9,444 bases of DNA, taken from positions 1-9,444 of the forward strand of contig CAMCJO010000061.1 in assembly GCA_945875135.1 (NCBI GenBank), written 5' to 3'. Made by a program: the position numbers and the translations under genes. Each line of letters begins with the position of its first letter. Within the stretch, counting starts at the first letter, position 1. This DNA comes from an uncultured Porphyromonas sp. GTDB lineage: Bacteria; Bacteroidota; Bacteroidia; Bacteroidales; Porphyromonadaceae. The notes beneath the pieces are model-generated. The model saw nothing but the letters and a program-made list of their open reading frames with translations, ran no database searches and was not told the DNA's origin. Positions 1-6,823 of this stretch are shown one piece after another.

Positions 1-104
1 AGGACTATCTGATTCTGTATATAGGGTCGGAAGTGACGTTTTTCCATTAGTTAGGGACCTCTCGTTTATACCGCTAAGTTACTAAAAACTAACTAGATAA
101 GCAA

Positions 105-128
105 GTGTTTAGCTCTAAAAATAAACAC
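105..128. repeat. 7-bp perfect inverted repeat
   Basis: GTGTTTA at 105-111 is the exact reverse complement of TAAACAC at 122-128, with a 10-base A-rich loop. There is no run of T directly after it on either strand, so a classical intrinsic terminator is not supported. It could be part of the 3' flank of a neighbouring gene or a fragment of a repeat element. Confidence 0.4.
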
Positions 129-238
129 CGAAAGATGCAAGATCCTCTGTCTTTTACTTTCTGTTGGGGAGAGACTTTTGACACAGCCCCCTACAAAGGG
201 CTACTCGTCAAGAGTCCGTGCATTGCGGGCTATACGTA

Positions 239-288
239 AATATGTCGCCTTGCGGGTACCTGATGGTACGTCCGCAAGACGACATATT
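239..288 (-). terminator. Long hairpin after the carboxyltransferase gene
   Basis: Left arm 239-260 pairs with right arm 265-288 around a 4-base loop (261-264). The pairing is 22 base pairs long, broken only by a 2-base bulge (270-271) and one C/A mismatch (248 with 279). In minus-strand RNA that mismatch becomes a G-U wobble, so the stem is better as a transcript of the upstream gene, whose stop codon is 31 bases before it, than as plus-strand RNA. The sequence after the stem has only a short U run, so it is not a textbook intrinsic terminator. It may end transcription, protect the 3' end of the mRNA, or be a palindromic repeat element. Confidence 0.5.
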
Positions 289-319
289 GCGATTGTGCGT
301 CGGTGTGTACCTGTGCGCC

Positions 320-2185
320 TTAGCGCCCTAGGGGACGACGCTCACGCTGACGTGTCGTAGCCTCCTCCTCGATACGCTTGATCGGGGGCTGATAGTCGGG
401 GTAGTGCTCCTCCTTTTCGGCGGGCTTGATGTAGGCTAGCTCGTCGCCCTTGCGGACGGTCTGACCCTGACCTACACAGACCTCAATGAGCTTGCCCGTG
501 AAGTTCGTGTTGACACGCTCTACCTGACCAAATGGAGTCTCGATATAGCAGAATGGTTGCCCCGTGACATACTCCGTGCCGGTGGCTGGTGCCATCGAGC
601 CTTCGGTCGGATCGACCTCCCAGAGGACGGTACCGGTCGTTGGAGCAGGGATCATCTGCGTACCAGCACGCATAGCCTTCTTGATGTCGCTCTCGTCGAA
701 GCCCTTCTTAGCTAGTGCATCAGCCTTAGCCTTAGCGAGAGAGTCCTCAAACTCACGACGCAGGTCGCCACTCTTGTAACGTCTGTACTGCTCGGGGTGC
801 ATAGCCAGCTCGAAGAGCTCCTCGTCGTCAGGACCAAACTCCCAGCCGTTTTCCTTCATCTCCTTGCGGAACTCATCCAGCGCATCGGGGTAGAACTGCT
901 GTGGGTCGGCATCGGAGAACTCTAGGCCCTTCTCCTTGGCGAGAGCCACGAGCTCGGGATCGATCTTTCCGGGGATACGACCAGCCTTGCCGAGGATCAT
1001 GTTCCACATGTTCTGGTCTATGGCTAGCCAGCGTCCCTTGCCCTGCGTCATGTTGTAGACGTTCATCAGAGCAATGTTCTTGACATACTGGCTGAAGGGA
1101 GTGACTAGTGGGGGATAACCGACACGTGGCCATACGTAAGCGACCTCGTTAAAGAGCTTGACCAGTAGGTCATCGATCGATAGCTCTGGCTGGTCGTGAT
1201 TGCGCAGGTACATATTGATACCTGAGTGGACGCCCTTGAGGTCGGCCATCATGGAGCCCATCATACCGCCCGGCAAACCGCAACCGACTAGTAGCGAAGA
1301 GGTCTCCTTATTGGTCGAGCCCATGAAGTAACCGAGGAAGTCATCGATAAAGCTCTGAGTCATCGTACGAGCGCGCATGTAGGCGTCCATATTGATCTCA
1401 GGTACATCAAAGCCCGCATCGTAGAGCATCTCACGGATGGTGATCACGTCGGGGTGGATCTTACCCCAAGAGATAGGCTCCATGGCAACGTCTATGATGT
1501 CGGCACCGTTTTCGCACACCTCTAGCATAGAGGCTACAGAAAAGCCTGGGCCCGAGTGTCCGTGATACTGAATGATCGTGTCGGGGTGCTTAGACTTGAT
1601 CGACTTGACGAGTTGCCCGAGGAAGTGTGGACGACCGATGCCGGCCATATCCTTGAGACAGATCTCATCAGCGCCAGCCTCGATGAGCTTGTCGGCTAGC
1701 GTAGAGTAGTACTCGATCGTATGTATCGGGGAGTAGGTGATACAGAGTGTCGCCTGAGCGGTCATGCCCGCCTCCTTGGCATAGTGTATGGAGGGGATGA
1801 TGTTGCGCGGGTCGTTGAGACCGTCGAAGATACGTGTGATGTCTACCCCCTGCGCATGCTTGACACGGTACATCATCTTGCGGACGTCGGCCGGTACGGG
1901 GTACATGCGTAGTCCGTTGAGACCACGGTCTAGCATGTGTGTCTTGATGCCCGCCTCGTTGAGAGGCTTGGTAAAGGCGCGTACAGCGTCATTAGGGTTT
2001 TCGCCAGCGAGTAGCTTGACCTGCTCGAAGGCTCCACCATTCGTCTCGACACGAGCGAAGCAACCCATCTCGATGATGAGCGGTGCGATCGCTGCTAGTT
2101 GCTCAGCGCGTGGCTGGAACTTGCCTGAGGATTGCCACATATCTCTGTATACGAGGCTAAACTGAATCTTTTTCTTTGTTGCCAT
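320..2185 (-). CDS. Carboxyltransferase subunit, oxaloacetate decarboxylase alpha / pyruvate carboxylase B family
   Basis: A 621-residue protein of the family that moves CO2 between biotin and pyruvate/oxaloacetate. Residues about 5-290 form the TIM-barrel carboxyltransferase domain. The expected metal and catalytic residues are present: D15 in RDMWQS, K178 in LKDMAG (the carbamylated lysine of this family) and H208/H210 in YHGHSG. Residues about 310-510 fit the conserved PYC/OADA region, and about 525-590 resemble a biotinyl domain. That domain has ETPFG (549-553) where AMKM is normal, so the biotinylated lysine is missing; a separate biotin carrier would be needed. The ATG at 2185 is chosen over one at 2248 because a promoter box (2246-2253) covers the upstream one, and because MATKKKIQFSLVYRD begins like the family. 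The exact in-cell reaction (pyruvate carboxylation, oxaloacetate decarboxylation or transcarboxylation) cannot be told from sequence. Confidence 0.9.
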   Translation of the reverse strand: MATKKKIQFSLVYRDMWQSSGKFQPRAEQLAAIAPLIIEMGCFARVETNGGAFEQVKLLAGENPNDAVRAFTKPLNEAGIKTHMLDRGLNGLRMYPVPADVRKMMYRVKHAQGVDITRIFDGLNDPRNIIPSIHYAKEAGMTAQATLCITYSPIHTIEYYSTLADKLIEAGADEICLKDMAGIGRPHFLGQLVKSIKSKHPDTIIQYHGHSGPGFSVASMLEVCENGADIIDVAMEPISWGKIHPDVITIREMLYDAGFDVPEINMDAYMRARTMTQSFIDDFLGYFMGSTNKETSSLLVGCGLPGGMMGSMMADLKGVHSGINMYLRNHDQPELSIDDLLVKLFNEVAYVWPRVGYPPLVTPFSQYVKNIALMNVYNMTQGKGRWLAIDQNMWNMILGKAGRIPGKIDPELVALAKEKGLEFSDADPQQFYPDALDEFRKEMKENGWEFGPDDEELFELAMHPEQYRRYKSGDLRREFEDSLAKAKADALAKKGFDESDIKKAMRAGTQMIPAPTTGTVLWEVDPTEGSMAPATGTEYVTGQPFCYIETPFGQVERVNTNFTGKLIEVCVGQGQTVRKGDELAYIKPAEKEEHYPDYQPPIKRIEEEATTRQRERRPLGR

Positions 2186-2245
2186 ATCTAGTGTATCTGT
2201 TGTTTTACCTACAAGGCTTGATGTGTCACCACCTGACCTCACCCA

Positions 2246-2253
2246 CAAAGATA
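2246..2253 (-). promoter_or_regulatory. Bacteroidetes -7 promoter box for the carboxyltransferase gene
   Basis: Read on the minus strand this is TATCTTTG, a full match to the Bacteroidetes consensus TAnnTTTG. No clear TTTG -33 box lies about 19-21 bases upstream, which is common in weaker promoters of this phylum. It sits directly past the stop codon of the preceding gene (2260) and would give a leader of roughly 50-60 bases before the ATG at 2185. It suggests the carboxyltransferase gene is transcribed on its own and not only from the long operon upstream. Confidence 0.6.
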
Positions 2254-2259
2254 CATATT

Positions 2260-3810
2260 TTACTCACATATAGGGACTGTCTTTACGCTTTTCTCAAGAG
2301 AGACATCTGAGGAGAGTGCCAGACAGAGGAGGAAGAGCATCCCGATGAGGTACTCAGGGAGGTAGCTGACGAGGTCTACATTGCAGAGGATGATCCAGAG
2401 CGAGATCACAACGATGAGGGCGCTATGGTGTCGCTTACGAGCTATCCAGAGCATGGAGCCGAGGAGTGAGAGCCAGAGCATGAGTCCGACGATGCCACTC
2501 TGCACGAGCGTCTGCATATATTGATTGTGAAAGTGGAAGAGATGTGGCTCTTCAGCAGTCCCGAAGGGTAGCGTCTGCAGTAGCGTGTAGGCGTAGTCTA
2601 GTCCACCACCGATCAGTATGGGCACATCATGGACTGCTTGATAGCTAATCAGTAGCGCATCGTTGCGTACCGTGCCATCGAGATAGCCATGCATCAGATA
2701 GGGCGAAGTGGTGTAGACGAGCGTCAGGAGGAGAGCTCCCGAGAGTATGGCGTAAGCAGCCAGGCGACCCGTATGCTTGGCTCCTTGTATCCGCGCTGTG
2801 ATCTGATAAAGGAGCGCATAGCCACCGACAGCGACAGCCATGAGTAGCAGGTAGCGCGCTTGCAGGGCATAACCGTAGAGGACGATGGCGAGTAGCACAG
2901 CGTAGGCGTGAAGGCGCAGCGTGCGCTCACGACTACAGATACTCATCACAACGGGGATCAGCAGGTAAACGCCTAGATAGGTGTAGTGCGTGAAGGTAAA
3001 AGGCATCAGCATGTGGGAGCTATCGGTAACGAAGCCCGCCTCGCTGAGGTAGCCTTTGTTGAGTGTGAGCGTGATGAGCGGACTGGTGCCACAGCTGATC
3101 AAGACGCTGTAATAGAAGATGAGAAAGACGACCAAGTAGACCCATGCGATGCGTAGGACCGCTTGCCAAAAGCTCTGCGTGAGACGCTCCGACGGACCAC
3201 TATATATGAGGAAGTAGAGCGGGATCGCGAGTAGCCAGACTTCGTGGCTCCAATAGTCGATCGCAATCTCTTTATTTGCGGACCAGCCAACGGCAACGAC
3301 TGCTGTATAGAGGATATAGAGCGCAGCTGTGAGAGCCAGAGGGAAAACAATGCGCTGGCGGAGTGGACGGCAGAGGCTTGCTCGTTCCTCCCAGCGGTTG
3401 TCCACAATCATCCCGATGAGGAAGAGCGTCTGCAGTCCGAGGTAGCTGTCGACCACCCCGAGCAATAGATTGGCGTAGCCTAAGCCAAAGCAGAGGAGGG
3501 GAACGAAGTGATGCCGGTAGTCGAGCTTTGCTCCAGTAGCACGGGGCGCCCCTTTTGCCTCAAGCCACGGCAGTAGTACCGCCCCCATGGAGAGGAGCAC
3601 GGCGACCGTCAGCAGTAGGGGCTGGTAGGTCAGGATGTCTCGCGCCAGTAGCGTCTCGGGCGTGCGATGAGGATAAGCTCCCGTGAGGGCAACGACGAGG
3701 GCGACGACAAGGGCTACCGCTACGACGATCAGCAGGAAGTAGCGAGAGGCAAAGCGTGCTAGGCGACTGGCGAGAGCGCGCTCTCTGGTGATGGCGGTGT
3801 GTGAAGGCAT
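2260..3810 (-). CDS. O-antigen ligase / polymerase family membrane protein
   Basis: A 516-residue, very hydrophobic protein with about 11-12 likely membrane segments, the first at residues about 25-42. Near the C-terminus a longer hydrophilic stretch carries GGGLDYAY (401-408) and then HFHNQYMQ (HN at 428-429), followed by a glycine-rich membrane segment. This is the pattern of the Wzy_C/WaaL family, in which a periplasmic loop ending in HNxxL precedes the last helices. An arginine in QARYLLL (R319) fits the family's conserved membrane-edge arginine. Such proteins join undecaprenyl-linked polysaccharide to lipid A-core, polymerise O-antigen units or glycosylate proteins; sequence alone does not decide which. 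The start at 3810 lies 7 bp after the preceding stop. An upstream ATG at 3879 would overlap the previous gene by 62 bases and adds a polar stretch with no visible role. Placement after a lipid A acyltransferase gene supports an envelope glycolipid role. Confidence 0.8.
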   Translation of the reverse strand: MPSHTAITRERALASRLARFASRYFLLIVVAVALVVALVVALTGAYPHRTPETLLARDILTYQPLLLTVAVLLSMGAVLLPWLEAKGAPRATGAKLDYRHHFVPLLCFGLGYANLLLGVVDSYLGLQTLFLIGMIVDNRWEERASLCRPLRQRIVFPLALTAALYILYTAVVAVGWSANKEIAIDYWSHEVWLLAIPLYFLIYSGPSERLTQSFWQAVLRIAWVYLVVFLIFYYSVLISCGTSPLITLTLNKGYLSEAGFVTDSSHMLMPFTFTHYTYLGVYLLIPVVMSICSRERTLRLHAYAVLLAIVLYGYALQARYLLLMAVAVGGYALLYQITARIQGAKHTGRLAAYAILSGALLLTLVYTTSPYLMHGYLDGTVRNDALLISYQAVHDVPILIGGGLDYAYTLLQTLPFGTAEEPHLFHFHNQYMQTLVQSGIVGLMLWLSLLGSMLWIARKRHHSALIVVISLWIILCNVDLVSYLPEYLIGMLFLLCLALSSDVSLEKSVKTVPICE

Positions 3811-3817
3811 CAGCGTA

Positions 3818-4792
3818 CTATAGAGATAAGTCGTCGCATCGTGGTGAGTAGACCATCTGCGGGAAGTCGTGCGGGTCAAAGCGCCAGCGCTTGTGGCTCC
3901 AGAGCCAGCGGTGGGGTGCTAGGCGAATGTTTTCCTCTAGCAGTGTCACATAGTCGTCGACGAGCTGATGCTGTAGCTTGTCGGTCGGATGCTCACAGAG
4001 TAGCCGGAAGGTGCCGACCCATTGCTTAGCCTGGTCGTCATGACGTATCTCATAGAAGAGGATCGGTATCTGCAACTTGATGGCTAGATGACTCCACCCT
4101 GTGACAAAGGGGGTGGTACGCCCGAAGAGCGACGTAGCATAGCGCACCTGCTCGTAGTCCGGCGATTGGTCGGCTAGTAGGCAGTAGATCTGCATACGCT
4201 CATCGGTCTGTTCGCTACGATGACGCACCATCGTACGAGCCAGTTGCATCATCTCAATGCACTCAGCGTAATGCTGCTCTCGCATCTCATGGGTGAGCTG
4301 ATCGGCGATAGGGTTGTGCAGTCGCTTGTAGATGACATGCAGCTGATAGCGGCTCCGGTCTAGGTGTAGTGCCGAGGAGCCCATCAGCTCCCAGGGACCA
4401 ATGTGCCCCAAGAGGACGAAGAGCTGTCTATGTCCCGCCTCGTAAAGCTGATCCAGGAGCTCCGTCTGCTCGAGACGAAAGAGCCGGCGCACCTGCTCGT
4501 CTGAGCCGTAAGCGTACTGCGCCTCGTGAAGCATGAGCTCCGCAAGATGACGATAGAAGCGTCTGCCGACCTCCTTTTGCTCAGCAGGCGAGAGGTGTGT
4601 AAGGGTGAGGCGAATGTTTTCCTCTACCACCTGACGGCGGTACTTAAAGAGATGATAGAGCAGCCAGTCGAGGGTAGGCACCAGTACGCGATCAACGAAA
4701 GAGCGGGGCAAGCGTGCCAAGCCCCGCAATGTAAAGCGCATCAGCCGAAGCCGTAGTCGCTGCCATCGTGTGAGCTGGTTACTCTGCGCCAT
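3818..4792 (-). CDS. Lipid A biosynthesis acyltransferase family (LpxL/HtrB type)
   Basis: A 324-residue protein, close to the usual 300-330 of this family. It should add a secondary acyl chain to lipid A at the inner face of the cytoplasmic membrane. The HX4E catalytic motif is H130-IGPW-E135. Other family blocks follow in order: YKRLHNP (155-161), DQSP (208-211), TPF then G (227-232), and an HRWLWSHKRWR block (293-303) matching the usual end motif. Hydrophobic and basic residues at about 12-50 fit membrane association. The start overlaps the end of hflX by 14 bp, so translation is probably coupled. A 19-bp sequence encoding EENIRL occurs twice in the gene, in the same frame (residues 57-62 and 286-291). 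Acyl chain choice and the exact step cannot be read from sequence. Confidence 0.88.
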   Translation of the reverse strand: MAQSNQLTRWQRLRLRLMRFTLRGLARLPRSFVDRVLVPTLDWLLYHLFKYRRQVVEENIRLTLTHLSPAEQKEVGRRFYRHLAELMLHEAQYAYGSDEQVRRLFRLEQTELLDQLYEAGHRQLFVLLGHIGPWELMGSSALHLDRSRYQLHVIYKRLHNPIADQLTHEMREQHYAECIEMMQLARTMVRHRSEQTDERMQIYCLLADQSPDYEQVRYATSLFGRTTPFVTGWSHLAIKLQIPILFYEIRHDDQAKQWVGTFRLLCEHPTDKLQHQLVDDYVTLLEENIRLAPHRWLWSHKRWRFDPHDFPQMVYSPRCDDLSL

Positions 4793-6014
4793 CGTCCATC
4801 AGATCGCTATAGTCCTGGTAGAGGAAGTCGTTGTAGGGGTAGCGCTGTATGTGGATCTCCTTGACACGCTCGTAGAGGAGCCGTCGCAGCTCGTCCATAC
4901 CCTCGCCTGTGCGTGCCGAGATAAAGGTGCAGTCGTTGCCCATACGCGCCATCCAGCTCTTCTCCAGCTCCTCCCGTGTGCGGTTGAGCTTGGTCGCGGG
5001 TGTCAGATCGTCAGGATCTTTGGGAATATGCTGGTAAGCATCGATCTTGTTGAAGACGAGTATCTGCGGTTTGTCACCCAGGGCGTCGATCTCTCGGAGC
5101 GTCTCGGTGACTACAGCTATCTGATCTTCGAACTCTGGGTGGGAGATGTCCACAACGTGCAGGATGAGGTCTGACTCGCGTACCTCGTCGAGGGTACTCT
5201 TGAACGACTCCACCAGCTGTGTCGGGAGCTTGCGTATGAAGCCCACCGTGTCGGCTAGGAGGAAGGGGAGGTTGCCCAAAACGACCTTGCGAACGGTCGT
5301 GTCGAGCGTCGCAAAGAGCTTGTTTTCGGCAAAGATGTCGCTCTTAGCGAGGACGTTCATCAGCGTAGACTTACCCACATTGGTATAACCAACGAGAGCG
5401 ACGCGCACCATCTTACCACGATTCTGTCGCTGTACGCTCTTCTGCTTGTCGATCTTCTTGAGCTGCTCCTTGAGCTGTGAGATCTTGCGTAGGATGATCC
5501 GTCGGTCGGTCTCTAGCTGCGTCTCGCCTGGACCACGCAGCCCGATGTTACCACCACGCTGCCGCTCGAGGTGCGTCCACAGTCGGGTCAGACGTGGTAG
5601 CATGTACTGGTACTGCGCCATCTCTACCTGCGTCTTGGCGTGTGCCGTCTGTGCTCGCGTGGCAAAGATGTCGAGGATGAGCGAGGTGCGGTCGAGGATG
5701 CGTATGCCCAGCTGACGCTCTATGTTACGCAGCTGATTGGGTGCTAGCTCATCGTCAAAGATGGCCAGCCCCACTTCATGGGCAGAGACATACTCGGCGA
5801 TCTCGTCGAGCTTGCCTTTGCCCACAAAGGTGGCGGGGTTAGGTGTGTCGAGACGCTGTAAGAAGCGCGCCACCGGTTCCGCACCCGCAGTCTCAGAGAG
5901 GAAGGCCAGCTCATCAAGATACTCCTCCGCCTGCGTCTCCGACACGTCGGGAGTGATGAGCCCCACGAGGATCGTGCGCTCACTCGATTGAGAAGTCTTG
6001 ATAAACTCTTTCAT
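4779..6014 (-). CDS. hflX: GTPase HflX
   Basis: A 411-residue cytoplasmic GTPase that binds the 50S subunit and, in studied bacteria, splits stalled 70S ribosomes after stress. The N-terminal HflX domain covers about 15-195 and includes ATFVGKGKLDEI (61-72) and the glycine-rich RGGNIGLRGPGETQLETD region (153-170), followed by a helical linker. The GTPase domain shows G1 GYTNVGKST (209-217), TLDTT (236-240) as switch I, G3 DTVGF (255-259), G4 NKID (322-325) and G5 in FISARTGEG. All key residues are intact. The ATG is 8 bp after the stop of the preceding gene, and the 3' end overlaps the next gene, so it sits firmly inside the operon. Confidence 0.96.
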   Translation of the reverse strand: MKEFIKTSQSSERTILVGLITPDVSETQAEEYLDELAFLSETAGAEPVARFLQRLDTPNPATFVGKGKLDEIAEYVSAHEVGLAIFDDELAPNQLRNIERQLGIRILDRTSLILDIFATRAQTAHAKTQVEMAQYQYMLPRLTRLWTHLERQRGGNIGLRGPGETQLETDRRIILRKISQLKEQLKKIDKQKSVQRQNRGKMVRVALVGYTNVGKSTLMNVLAKSDIFAENKLFATLDTTVRKVVLGNLPFLLADTVGFIRKLPTQLVESFKSTLDEVRESDLILHVVDISHPEFEDQIAVVTETLREIDALGDKPQILVFNKIDAYQHIPKDPDDLTPATKLNRTREELEKSWMARMGNDCTFISARTGEGMDELRRLLYERVKEIHIQRYPYNDFLYQDYSDLMDDGAE

Positions 6015-6022
6015 ACAGAGGA

Positions 6023-6760
6023 CTAATAGATCGCGTACGACTTCTCACGCATCGCCTGATCATCGGCAAAAAGATGTACCCAGGGGATCTTTGCCGCAAG
6101 GAAGTTGGCGGGATAAGCCTTCGCCTCGGGGAGCAGATTGATAATGTGCCCCACAGCGTGGCGCACGTCTTGTCCGAGTGCGAGGAAGACCAGCCGCTTA
6201 GACTCTTCGAGTGCCTCGAGCGTGACAGTAACCAGCTGACGCTGCTCACCCTGCTCGGTGGTCATCTCGTTAGGCGCAAAGACGTCGTCTGAGATATACA
6301 GCTCCACCTGGTCGGGATAGACCCCAGCGAGGTGACCATCCACACCCATCTCGAGGAGGGCTAGGTCAAACTGCGGACGACCATCTAGATGGCTTACACG
6401 CTCCGCTACATGCTGCTGCAGAGCGGTCGCAGCCTGTGCGGGCTCTTGTGCAGCCTCCTCCACAGCGTGGATATGCTCCGCAGGGATCTGTAGCGGATGG
6501 AAGAGCAGACGCTGTAGCAGCGTGCGATGCGCTAGATCGGCTTCGCCCAGCTGCTCGTGAAGGAGGTAGAAGTGTACCCGCTGCCAGTCGATACGGCTGC
6601 GCCAAGGCTCTGAGGTGAGTGCCTTTGCCAAGACCTCCGCATGCGCCTCTAGTGAGAGTGCTAGGTGAAAGTCGCCTTCGGTCGCCTCAACGGCCTCAGC
6701 GATAAACTGTGCGAGCTGCGTCGTGACTAGCTCAGGGGTACTGTATTGATGATAGTTCAT
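6023..6760 (-). CDS. pgl: 6-phosphogluconolactonase family protein, active site partly degenerate
   Basis: A 245-residue protein with the size and fold pattern of 6-phosphogluconolactonase, the second enzyme of the oxidative pentose phosphate pathway. FDLALLEMGVDGHLAGVYP (131-149) matches the family block that carries the catalytic aspartate and histidine (D141, H143). FHLALS (31-36) and IDWQRVHFY (57-65) align with the expected strands. The motifs that normally follow are lost: the substrate-phosphate loop SGGxTP reads SLEAHA (36-41), the DER motif reads HEQ (68-70), and the usual SNY is absent. The reading frame is intact and its codon use looks like that of its neighbours, so this is not a simple pseudogene. 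It could be a divergent enzyme, a pseudo-enzyme or a lactonase with another substrate. It lies between two ribosome-linked GTPase genes; the 63 bp before it show no clear promoter. Confidence 0.78.
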   Translation of the reverse strand: MNYHQYSTPELVTTQLAQFIAEAVEATEGDFHLALSLEAHAEVLAKALTSEPWRSRIDWQRVHFYLLHEQLGEADLAHRTLLQRLLFHPLQIPAEHIHAVEEAAQEPAQAATALQQHVAERVSHLDGRPQFDLALLEMGVDGHLAGVYPDQVELYISDDVFAPNEMTTEQGEQRQLVTVTLEALEESKRLVFLALGQDVRHAVGHIINLLPEAKAYPANFLAAKIPWVHLFADDQAMREKSYAIY

Positions 6761-6823
6761 AGGATATATGCTAGGTTAGTAGTTATAAGATAAAGTATTG
6801 TGACCATCATCCTTAGTAGGCAG

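Larger units (their letters stand above)
1..319. other. Non-coding left edge with hairpins
   Basis: No convincing gene lies here. Bases 1 to about 130 are much richer in A and T than the genes, as expected for an intergenic region, and hold a 7-bp stem (105-111 with 122-128). Bases 170-319 are more GC-rich and carry a small AGCCC/GGGCT stem (185-189 with 198-202), an IS-end-like stretch (about 173-190) and the long hairpin at 239-288. No TAnnTTTG promoter box was seen on either strand. The next gene lies to the left, outside the window, so its orientation is unknown. The region is the 3' flank of the carboxyltransferase gene that ends at 320. Confidence 0.7.

Noticed and set aside
284..287. 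Obg G4 motif TKID (protein residues 284-287) as a damaged nucleotide site
   Set aside because: Replacement of the first Asn by Thr or Ser is tolerated in GTPases, and all other G motifs are intact, so loss of function is not implied.
185..289. tRNA or other structured RNA gene
   Set aside because: Hairpins are present, but no cloverleaf, T-loop GTTCGA motif or conserved acceptor end could be drawn.
178..360. Possible 60-codon plus-strand gene with a TTG start
   Set aside because: It runs through the long hairpin and into the 3' end of the carboxyltransferase gene, with no recognisable motif or promoter.
1788..2165. Open frame of 125 codons on the plus strand, and similar long antisense frames at 4770-5174, 5446-5715, 6918-7346 and 8116-8484
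   Set aside because: All lie opposite well-supported conserved genes, have low-complexity Ser/Arg-rich products and no family motifs. They are by-products of the codon use of the real genes.
2186..2248. Upstream start for the carboxyltransferase gene
   Set aside because: The ATG at 2248 falls within the TAnnTTTG box (2246-2253), and the added residues do not resemble the family's N-terminus.
3811..3879. Upstream start for the ligase-like gene
   Set aside because: It would overlap the acyltransferase gene by 62 bases; the ATG at 3810, 7 bp after that stop, is better placed.
6761..6823. Promoter between obg and the pgl-like gene
   Set aside because: The best candidate (TACTTTAT on the minus strand) fails the TTTG part of the box, so it is not listed as a feature.
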